5,260 nt of DNA from Tannerella sp. (GTDB lineage Bacteria > Bacteroidota > Bacteroidia > Bacteroidales > Tannerellaceae), in the NCBI GenBank assembly GCA_031290635.1, contig JAITNE010000166.1:1-5260 (forward strand), given 5' to 3'. The notes beneath the pieces are model-generated. The model made no database searches, was not told the DNA's origin, and saw only the letters and a list, made by a program, of their open reading frames with translations. Numbering within the stretch: position 1 is the first letter of the stretch; every line of letters begins with the position of its first letter. A program made the translations under genes and the position numbers. This document shows, piece by piece, positions 1 to 5,186 of this stretch.

Positions 1-210
1 GAACTCCGCGAGGAGCTTACTGAAGGCAATAAGGAGCTTACGGAACTCCGCGAAGAGCTTAGGGAAGGCAATAAGGAGCTCGCGGAACTCCGCGAGGAGC
101 TTACTGAAGGCAATAAGGAGCTTACGGAACTCCGCGAAGAGCTTAGGGAACTCCCTAAGGAGCTTACGGAACTCCGCGAAGAGCTTACGGAACTCCGCGA
201 CTTCCGCAGA
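1..210. repeat. 21-bp tandem repeat array with 84-bp higher-order period
   Basis: Nine full 21-bp units (1-189) and one decaying unit (190-210) are in register. The units come in three flavours: GAACTCCGCGA-, GAAGGCAATAA- and GAACTCCCTAA-, each followed by RGAGCTTA plus two or three variable bases. Units 1-3 equal units 5-7, so bases 1-66 and 85-150 are identical, 84 bp apart. That shows recent block duplication. Many units contain CTCC-GCGA-GGAG or CTCC-CTAA-GGAG, four-base stems closing a tetraloop. The array continues beyond the left edge, so its full length is unknown. Confidence 0.9.
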
Positions 211-240
211 GGGCAGCTATCCTTTCTTCCTCCTACATGA
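1..240 (+). CDS. Possible C-terminal end of a leucine-heptad coiled-coil protein (5' partial)
   Basis: The first + frame is open from the window edge to a TGA at 238-240, giving 79 residues with no start in view. It reads as heptads such as ELREELT, EGNKELT and ELPKELT. Leucines sit at positions 2 and 6 of most heptads, the 4-3 spacing of a two-faced coiled coil, and the sequence is rich in Glu, Lys and Arg. The last 14 residues (RDFRRGQLSFLPPT) leave the pattern. The reading is uncertain: the DNA is a tandem repeat whose period is a multiple of three, so an open frame persists automatically, and the next + frame is also open through the array. An alternative is a non-coding minisatellite. 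No function can be assigned. Confidence 0.35.
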   Translation, partial: ELREELTEGNKELTELREELREGNKELAELREELTEGNKELTELREELRELPKELTELREELTELRDFRRGQLSFLPPT

Positions 241-243
241 ATC

Positions 244-270
244 GGCTTGCTTCGTGCCTTGCAATGACGG
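244..270 (-). repeat. Motif resembling a dispersed CATTGC/GAAGCAA intergenic repeat
   Basis: On the - strand this reads CCGTCATTGCAAGGCACGAA followed by GCAAGCC. It resembles a short intergenic word of the form GTCATTGCGAGG...CGAAGCAAT that recurs in many unrelated bacterial genomes. Only one copy lies in the window, so the match rests on memory of the motif rather than on repetition seen here. It follows the stop of the possible coiled-coil frame directly. The rest of 241-337 shows no gene, promoter or hairpin that I can support. Confidence 0.35.
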
Positions 271-337
271 ACTCATGCGACAGGCTTTTACAGCTGACAG
301 CGACACAAAATTCTTATATGCAAAACTACAACAAGAA

Positions 338-381
338 AGCGCCCGATTTCATCCGCTTGTGCGTATTGAAATCGGGGCGCT
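338..381 (-). terminator. Probable intrinsic terminator of ssrA
   Basis: The arms at 338-351 and 367-381 pair over 14 bp (AGCGCCC and GATTTCA against their complements), with one bulged G at 374 and a 15-nt loop. Read on the - strand, the stem is followed by TTTCTTGTTGTAGTTTTG, a U-rich though interrupted tail. On the + strand the following bases are not U-rich, which fixes the direction. It lies about 35 nt beyond the 3' end of the tmRNA. Confidence 0.65.
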
Positions 382-393
382 CAGTCTTAAATA

Positions 394-411
394 ACGCTGA
401 TGTTGCAGCGT
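394..411 (-). terminator. Small hairpin just after tmRNA 3' end, possible first terminator or trailer stem
   Basis: ACGCTG (394-399) pairs perfectly with CAGCGT (406-411) around a six-base loop. On the - strand it starts only a few bases after the tmRNA discriminator base and is followed by TATTTAAG, a weak U-rich run. It may be a first, leaky terminator before the stronger stem at 338-381, or a 3' trailer structure that guides end processing. Confidence 0.4.
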
Positions 412-415
412 CAGG

Positions 416-811
416 TGGAGCTGGAGAGATTCGAACTCTCGTCCAAACGAGGAATTAATTTGCTTTCTACATGCTTATCCCGGCTTTGATTTTCGTGATG
501 CGGCAAGACCCAAGCTACCAACCGCAACCTTATTCTCTTCAGCTTCATCTGCAGTGCGAGACCTCCTGCAGACTATCTCCGATTTTCCTGCACTACCTGA
601 TCGAACGCTTCGAAGCCAGAGCTTTCGGGTAATGTCTCGTCCAAACACCTTGTGTAAGGATAAAGCTATAATCTACTGTTATTCGACTATGCAGCGAGAG
701 CGTAATTATTTTCGCCATTTAGCTGTTTATCAACCGAGATTAAAGTGCCGGCCAACGACGCACTGCATGCTTACAAACCACTTCTACCCGCTGTCTAAAC
801 CGGTCAGCCCC
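416..811 (-). ncRNA. ssrA: Transfer-messenger RNA (tmRNA, 10Sa RNA)
   Basis: tmRNA, working with SmpB, rescues ribosomes stalled on broken mRNAs and adds a degradation tag to the nascent peptide. The 5' end GGGGCTG (811-805) pairs with CAGCTCC (423-417) as a 7-bp acceptor stem containing one G-U pair, followed by discriminator A at 416. The T arm GAGAG-TTCGAAT-CTCTC lies just inside the 3' end. The conserved 5' portion reads GACCGGTTTAGACAGCGGG. The tag frame sits at 687-716. The length of 396 nt is usual for a one-piece tmRNA. The bases after the discriminator are CCT, so the terminal A of CCA is not encoded and must be added by the CCA-adding enzyme. The 5' end is presumably made by RNase P from a short leader. 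Confidence 0.96.
687..716 (-). other. ssrA: tmRNA tag-peptide reading frame (GENNYALAA)
   Basis: Read on the - strand from 716, the codons are GGC GAA AAT AAT TAC GCT CTC GCT GCA TAG, giving GENNYALAA and a stop. With the alanine carried by the tRNA-like domain, the tag added to stalled proteins would be AGENNYALAA. The ending ALAA is the degron recognised by ClpXP-type proteases. From memory, this tag fits Bacteroidales tmRNAs and resembles the Porphyromonas form more than the GETNYALAA form of Bacteroides. GGC as resume codon is my inference from the usual tag length. Confidence 0.93.
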
Positions 812-824
812 ATGATTTGAACTG

Positions 825-854
825 CAAAGATACACATTTTATTTTAATTCGCAA
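825..854 (-). promoter_or_regulatory. ssrA promoter (Bacteroidota sigma-ABfr type)
   Basis: On the - strand TATCTTTG (832-825) matches the TAnnTTTG -7 element exactly. TTG (854-852) lies 19 bp upstream as the -33 element. Transcription should start a few bases downstream, leaving a leader of roughly 5-10 nt before the mature tmRNA end at 811. The -33 element and part of the spacer lie inside the last codons of the upstream DUF4301 gene, whose stop is at 839-841. Confidence 0.75.
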
Positions 855-2434
855 GTTTTTTGAGGAGATTGTTTCGTTCCGCCGGTAACGGAGATGCGCA
901 TTCGGTTAGTCTTTGCTGCATGCTGTTCTCTGAGAAGGTCGTTTACCGTTTTGACGGGATTGAAGGTTTCGATGGGGACTTCGACGAAGATTGTGTTCCA
1001 GTCTGACATTGCTCCGTTCCACAGACCGGGCAGTTCGAGGGCTTTCAGTTCGCGGCCGTCCTTGCTTTTGATGGAGATGAAGCCGGTATTGCGGTCAACG
1101 TAGTCGGGCAGGTGATACTTGTTTCCTTGCGCGTCGCGGACGGCGCAGACCAGATCGACCGGATTGAAGTGTGAGCCGTGCTCGTAGATTGTTTTTGCTG
1201 TGGGGTTCGACATGTCTATCTGGGTGCTTTCGGCGATTTGCGGCGAGACGGTCGAGTCGGGATTGACGGCGAGGAATGGACCTCCGCCCGGTTCGCCGGT
1301 GTTGCGCACCATCCCGCAGACCCGCAGCGGACGCTGCAGTTTGCGCTTGATGTAAAGTATTAATTCTACGTCTTCGAGATATTTGGTGTCGGGGTTTTTG
1401 ATGCAGAGTTCGTCTTGCAGGAAGTGTATCATTTCGGCAACCTGTTCTTGCGTGTAGCCGCCGCTTTCAATCAGGCTTGTATAGTCAAAAATCTTGCGTT
1501 GAACGGCGAGGAGTACGCCCGCCAGAACTTTCTTGTAGTAGAGGGCGTCATGGAATGATTCGCTGACGATATTGTCAATATTCTTGATGAAAATAACGTC
1601 TGCCTCAATCGAATCAAGATTATGTATCAGCGCTCCATGCCCGCCCGGACGAAATACCAGACTGCCGTTGACGTCGCGCAGAGGCGCGTTTGCCATATCT
1701 ACGGCGATGGTATCGGTGTCGGGACGTTGCAGGCTGAAGGTTACGTCAAACTTGACGTCGAGCTTCTGTTCGTACTGTGATTGCTTTTCGGCCAGAAGTT
1801 TGCGAAACAGCGGCAGATGTTCCGGCGAGACGGTGAAGTGGATGTACGCCGTATTGTCGGCCACAGTACGGGCGCAGGTCGCGCCTTCTATCAGATGTTC
1901 TTCCATTGCCGTGCGTGCGCCGTCGCTGTAGTGATGAAAGATCAGCAGACCTTTGGGAAGCGAGCCGCAGTTGAGACCGTCGCTGTTAAGCAGGGCGGCG
2001 ACGACGTCTTTATAGCGTCCTGCGGCTGTCAGGGCGGGGATTTCGGTTTGGTAGAGCTTGAGGCAGGCGGCGTTCAGTGCGTCGTAGAAGGCAAAATGCT
2101 TGACGTCGGCAAAGAATGTCTGCTCAAACCCTGTTTCGGGCGCGTCGCGGGGGGCGTCGAGGAAGGCGTACAGGTCTTTGAACATCCGGCTTGCTGCTCC
2201 TGACGCGGGCACGAACTTGGTAACCCGAATGCCGGAGGCGAGGCCGTCAGTCCACGTCCTGACATAAGCCTGCTCTTCATCTTTGGTCGGTCGCCTGACG
2301 CCTTTCTCGACCGTAGCCGAGGCCTTGACCTCAAGACAGGGGAAACCGTTAATAAAGCACGACAGTTGCTCATTGATTTGCGCCTCAGTGAGGTTCTTGG
2401 TCTTTAACTGCAATAAATCATTATCTTTTATCAT
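839..2434 (-). CDS. DUF4301 family protein, nucleotidyltransferase-like
   Basis: This 531-residue soluble protein has no signal peptide or membrane segment. Its sequence fits DUF4301, a family of about 500 residues typical of Bacteroidota with no established function. VPASGAASRMFK (75-86) resembles the GxGxRM phosphate-binding loop of nucleotide-sugar pyrophosphorylases. LPKGLL (159-164), FRPGGHGALIHNL (261-273) and FIKNIDNIV (282-290) resemble the PGGNGG and NxDN segments of UDP-sugar pyrophosphorylases. A GT-A-like nucleotidyltransferase fold is therefore inferred, but the substrate is unknown. GEPGGGPF (380-387) is another Gly-rich loop in the C-terminal half. I chose the ATG at 2434. The longer in-frame start at 2575 would read through a repeat array and across this gene's own promoter. 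No Shine-Dalgarno sequence precedes the start, as is usual in this phylum. No terminator is seen before ssrA, 27 bp downstream. Confidence 0.85.
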   Translation of the reverse strand: MIKDNDLLQLKTKNLTEAQINEQLSCFINGFPCLEVKASATVEKGVRRPTKDEEQAYVRTWTDGLASGIRVTKFVPASGAASRMFKDLYAFLDAPRDAPETGFEQTFFADVKHFAFYDALNAACLKLYQTEIPALTAAGRYKDVVAALLNSDGLNCGSLPKGLLIFHHYSDGARTAMEEHLIEGATCARTVADNTAYIHFTVSPEHLPLFRKLLAEKQSQYEQKLDVKFDVTFSLQRPDTDTIAVDMANAPLRDVNGSLVFRPGGHGALIHNLDSIEADVIFIKNIDNIVSESFHDALYYKKVLAGVLLAVQRKIFDYTSLIESGGYTQEQVAEMIHFLQDELCIKNPDTKYLEDVELILYIKRKLQRPLRVCGMVRNTGEPGGGPFLAVNPDSTVSPQIAESTQIDMSNPTAKTIYEHGSHFNPVDLVCAVRDAQGNKYHLPDYVDRNTGFISIKSKDGRELKALELPGLWNGAMSDWNTIFVEVPIETFNPVKTVNDLLREQHAAKTNRMRISVTGGTKQSPQKTCELK

Positions 2435-2455
2435 AATATGAATGTTTTGTGTCTG

Positions 2456-2487
2456 CAAAGATAGTGTTTTATTTTGAACTCCACGAA
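2456..2487 (-). promoter_or_regulatory. Promoter of the DUF4301 gene
   Basis: On the - strand TATCTTTG (2463-2456) is a perfect TAnnTTTG -7 element, identical to that of ssrA. The -33 position, 20 bp upstream, holds only TTCG (2487-2484), which belongs to the outermost CCACGAA word of the neighbouring repeat array. The predicted 5' leader before the ATG at 2434 is about 15-20 nt. This placement rules out a start upstream of 2456. Confidence 0.7.
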
Positions 2488-2627
2488 TTTTTTTGTCCAC
2501 AGATTTTTGTCCACAGATTTTTGTCCACGAATTGCACGAATTACACGAATTGAAAGTTTTGTCCACGAATTGCACGAAACAACGTTCGACGTAGTCAATT
2601 ACACGAATTGAAAGTTTTGTCCACGGA
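2481..2627. repeat. Degenerate CCACGAA / TTGTCCACA repeat array in the divergent spacer
   Basis: About ten related words of the form (G/C/A)CACGAA or GTCCACAGA lie in one orientation, at 2481, 2495, 2509, 2523, 2534, 2543, 2561, 2572, 2601 and 2619. GTCCACAGATTTTT repeats with a 14-bp period from 2495. CACGAATT repeats with a 9-bp period at 2526, 2535 and 2544. A 38-bp block (2523-2560) is copied again at 2561-2618, with 20 extra bases (2577-2596) inserted in the copy. As a result 2539-2567 and 2597-2625 are identical over 29 bp. The array encodes nothing convincing: one - strand frame stays open through it but lacks promoter support. Confidence 0.85.
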
Positions 2628-2682
2628 TGCCATCATCCGCAGACGTCATCTCCCAAAATATAAAAATCAAATTATTTTCATG

Positions 2683-2690
2683 TACTTTTG
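2683..2690 (+). promoter_or_regulatory. Promoter -7 element of relA
   Basis: TACTTTTG matches TAnnTTTG and lies 21 bp before the ATG at 2712, giving a predicted leader of roughly 12-18 nt. No TTTG-like -33 element is visible in the A/T-rich stretch upstream (about 2656-2680). The element overlaps an alternative in-frame TTG at 2688, so that TTG would not lie within the transcript. Confidence 0.6.
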
Positions 2691-2711
2691 TGGCGGATTT
2701 ACATTATAACT

Positions 2712-4916
2712 ATGGAGAAGGAAAAATTTTTTACGGATGATGAGAAGAAAACTTTTTTCTCGAAGTACAGGGAGCTGCACAATGCGCTCTCGGCTAACCT
2801 TGAGGTTGATGATTTTCCCAGGATCAGGCAACTGCTAAGGCAGATTGACCCGATGGAGTGCTACGGCAGAGACAGCAACGGCGTCAACGGTCTCCTGCGT
2901 AACATCGAAACCGCCCTGATTGCTACCCGCGACATCGGCCTGAAACGTACTCCCATCCTTGCTCTTATCCTTTATCGTCCGGTGATGAAGGGCGCTGTAA
3001 CGGTCGAGGTGGTCGAGAAAACTTTCAATACCGACGTATCGCTTATTCTGAACCGTCTGCTGCGTACGTCCGAGCTTTACGCCCGCAATACGGCGGTTAA
3101 TTCGGATAACTTCCATCACCTGCTGTTTTCGTTTGCCGAAGACGTCAGGGTGATTCTGATTATGATTGCCGACCGGCTTTGCATGATGAGGATGGGTAAG
3201 GAAATGGTCGATGAGCAGGACCGTACCCGTCTGGCTACGGAGGCTTCGTATCTGTACGCTCCGCTGGCGCACAGGCTGGGTCTCTACAAGATTAAAAGCG
3301 AACTCGAAGACCTCTCGCTCAAGTATCTCGACAGCAAACAATATTATTATATCAAGGATAAACTCAACGAAACCAAACGCTCGCGGGATGAGTATATCGA
3401 GAACTTTATCCGTCCGGTGAGCGAGAAACTCACGGCTTCAGGCCTTAGTTTCGATATTAAGGGACGCATAAAATCCATCCATTCCATCAACAATAAAATG
3501 AAAAAGCAAAAGGTCGATATTGAAGGGATATATGATCTTTTTGCTATACGTGTGGTGATTGATTCGCCGGCGGAACGTGGTCGTCAGGACTGCTGGCAGG
3601 CGTTTTCGATTATTACGGACATGTATCAGCCTAATCCTAAACGGATGCGCGACTGGATTTCGGTGCCTAAATCCAACGGCTATGAAAGTCTGCATATCAC
3701 GGTGCTTGGACCTCGTAAACGCTGGGTCGAGGTGCAGATTCGTACTCAAAAGATGGACGAGATAGCCGAGAAAGGGCTGGCGGCGCACTGGAAATACAAG
3801 GGAGGACAGGCAGAACGCGGTCTGGATGAGTTTCTGGCCGACGTGCGCGCCGTTATCGAGACGCAAGGCTCTACGCCGATGGATTTGATGAAGGAGTTCA
3901 AGATGGATCTTTATCAGGATGAGATCTATGTTTTCACTCCGACCGGCGAGCTTGTCAAGCTTGGTAAAGGCGCTACGGTGCTGGATTTCGCCTTCGCCAT
4001 ACATTCCAAAATCGGCAGCCGCTGCGTGTCGGGCAAGGTCAACGGCAAGAATGTTCCCATCAAATACGTGCTCAATAACGGCGATACTGTTGAAGTACTT
4101 ACCTCGCCGACGCAGACTCCCAAACGCGACTGGCTTTCGTTTGTAGCTACCACCAAGGCTCGTTCCAAAATCAAACAGACCTTGCGGGAAGAGTCCGCCA
4201 AAAACGCCGAGATAGCTAAAGAGCTGCTTCAACGTCGTATCAAGAACCGCAAAGTAGATATCGACGAACCTGCTTTGATGAGATATATCAAGAAGAAAGG
4301 CTACAAGGCGGCGACGGATTTCTTTATCGACATCTCCGAAGGCAAACTCGACATCAACACGGTTATAGATGAGTGCCTCGACCTCGACCGCCATGAAACC
4401 GCCACCGAAGGCGTGCGCTCTGCCGAAAATTTTGTAGCCAACATCGAAGCTAAAGAGCTGAGTACCCATCAGGATGTGCTGGTTATCGACAACAACCTCA
4501 CCGGCATAGAATACAAGTTAGCCAAGTGTTGCAACCCCATCTACGGCGACGCTGTGTTTGGATTTATCTCAACCCAGGGCATCAAAATTCATCGTCTTGA
4601 CTGTCCGAACTCTACCGAAATGCGCAGTCGTTTCGGCTACCGCATCCTGCCGGCGGAGTGGAGCGGCAAAGGCGCCAGCGGTTATACTGTAACCCTGCGG
4701 ATAGTCGGCAACGACGACATCGCCATCGTAACCAACATCACCTCCGTAATAAGCAAGGAGAGCAAAGTGTCGCTGCGTTCAATCAATATAGATTCTGTTG
4801 ACGGCCTGTTTCAGGGCGCATTCGCGATCATCATCTCCGACGTCTCCGCCCTGACCATACTGATTAAGAAACTGCAAGGCGTCAAAGGCGTCAAGAACGT
4901 CGAGCGGGTGAATTGA
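2712..4916 (+). CDS. relA: Long RelA/SpoT homologue, probably a synthetase-only (p)ppGpp synthetase
   Basis: This 734-residue ribosome-associated enzyme would transfer pyrophosphate from ATP to GDP or GTP to make the alarmone (p)ppGpp in the stringent response. The domain order is complete: HD-like region (about 50-200), synthetase (about 245-365), TGS (about 403-465), helical region, Cys-Cys zinc-finger-like domain (about 590-640) and ACT (657-734). Synthetase motifs are intact: KSIHSI (254-259), YDLFAIR (274-280), NGYESLH (322-328) and EVQIRT with catalytic E340. TGS has AIHS (429-432), whose His contacts tRNA in homologues. KCCNP (605-609), H627 and C631 mark the Cys-Cys domain. The hydrolase centre is eroded: the HDVVEDT segment is YRPVMKG (88-94), the HP motif is missing, and LHNMR is LCMMR (156-160). 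Only D154 of the metal ligands remains. The loop that is RxKD in bifunctional enzymes and ExDD in E. coli RelA reads RMRD (311-314). I chose ATG 2712 over TTG 2688 because the promoter overlaps the latter. Confidence 0.93.
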   Translation: MEKEKFFTDDEKKTFFSKYRELHNALSANLEVDDFPRIRQLLRQIDPMECYGRDSNGVNGLLRNIETALIATRDIGLKRTPILALILYRPVMKGAVTVEVVEKTFNTDVSLILNRLLRTSELYARNTAVNSDNFHHLLFSFAEDVRVILIMIADRLCMMRMGKEMVDEQDRTRLATEASYLYAPLAHRLGLYKIKSELEDLSLKYLDSKQYYYIKDKLNETKRSRDEYIENFIRPVSEKLTASGLSFDIKGRIKSIHSINNKMKKQKVDIEGIYDLFAIRVVIDSPAERGRQDCWQAFSIITDMYQPNPKRMRDWISVPKSNGYESLHITVLGPRKRWVEVQIRTQKMDEIAEKGLAAHWKYKGGQAERGLDEFLADVRAVIETQGSTPMDLMKEFKMDLYQDEIYVFTPTGELVKLGKGATVLDFAFAIHSKIGSRCVSGKVNGKNVPIKYVLNNGDTVEVLTSPTQTPKRDWLSFVATTKARSKIKQTLREESAKNAEIAKELLQRRIKNRKVDIDEPALMRYIKKKGYKAATDFFIDISEGKLDINTVIDECLDLDRHETATEGVRSAENFVANIEAKELSTHQDVLVIDNNLTGIEYKLAKCCNPIYGDAVFGFISTQGIKIHRLDCPNSTEMRSRFGYRILPAEWSGKGASGYTVTLRIVGNDDIAIVTNITSVISKESKVSLRSINIDSVDGLFQGAFAIIISDVSALTILIKKLQGVKGVKNVERVN

Positions 4917-4927
4917 AAAATAAACAT

Positions 4928-4935
4928 TATATTTG
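4928..4935 (+). promoter_or_regulatory. Promoter -7 element of the 68-residue gene
   Basis: TATATTTG matches TAnnTTTG exactly. It lies in the 47-bp gap after relA, 28 bp before the ATG at 4964. No clear TTTG is found at the -33 distance, since the 3' end of relA occupies that region. No terminator hairpin separates relA from this gene, so read-through from relA is also possible. Confidence 0.6.
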
Positions 4936-4963
4936 CAGCGAAATACTCAAATAAAATATACTT

Positions 4964-5170
4964 ATGAAACAGTTGACAGGAATAAGATTTACTAATGACT
5001 TAACAGGACGTCCGCGTTATGTGAGGGTTGATTTGCATCAGCATGGCGACAACATTTTGCTTGAAGATTTCTTGGATAGCATCGACGTTAAAGCCCGCAA
5101 AGGCGAACCCACCATGCCGTTTGATGAGTTTGTCAAGGAAGAAAACAAAAGGCGCGGAGTTTACAGATAA
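4964..5170 (+). CDS. Small uncharacterised protein, possibly antitoxin-like
   Basis: This is a 68-residue charged, soluble protein without a signal peptide. It begins MKQLTGIRFTNDLTGRPRYV, suggesting short beta strands, followed by RVDLHQHG and the acidic helical stretch LLEDFLDSI. A basic, Glu-rich tail ends in FVKEENKRRG. From memory, similar small Bacteroidota proteins of this pattern occur beside RelE/ParE-type toxins and act as antitoxins, but no toxin gene lies here: the next gene begins with a Tat signal. The antitoxin idea is therefore weak. Coding potential is supported by the upstream TATATTTG promoter element, normal composition, and tight spacing (16 bp) to the next gene, with which it is probably co-transcribed. 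The start is the first ATG after the promoter. No Shine-Dalgarno sequence is present. Confidence 0.7.
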   Translation: MKQLTGIRFTNDLTGRPRYVRVDLHQHGDNILLEDFLDSIDVKARKGEPTMPFDEFVKEENKRRGVYR

Positions 5171-5186
5171 ATAAATATTATATATT

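Noticed and set aside
237..820. Short + strand frames across 237-458 and 554-820
   Set aside because: Much of the first and nearly all of the second lie across the tmRNA gene on the opposite strand, which explains the conserved sequence there. Neither has a promoter or protein-like composition.
1572..2203. Overlapping + strand open frames inside the DUF4301 gene
   Set aside because: They are antisense shadows of a family-level coding sequence and show no coherent domain.
2481..2627. CRISPR array or mobile-element end
   Set aside because: The repeat words are short and degenerate, with irregular 9-38 bp spacing and no unique spacers of constant length. No cas gene, transposase or terminal inverted repeat is present.
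2624..2639. Perfect hairpin CGGATG-CCAT-CATCCG in the divergent spacer, considered as a terminator
   Set aside because: Neither strand has a T-run after the stem, and no transcript should end there because both neighbouring genes point away. It could be an operator, but there is no further evidence.
2688..2711. TTG start adding eight residues (MWRIYIIT) to the RelA protein
   Set aside because: The TTG overlaps the TACTTTTG promoter element, so it would not be in the transcript. The ATG at 2712 is a better start codon and gives a normal N-terminus.
3438..4469. Long open frame on the - strand, antisense to relA
   Set aside because: It lies wholly inside a gene with unmistakable conserved domains, its translation shows no recognisable domain, and it has no promoter evidence. 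It follows from codon bias on the opposite strand.
4917..4963. Terminator after relA
   Set aside because: The 47-bp gap is A/T-rich with no stem-loop that I can pair. It holds the promoter element of the next gene instead.
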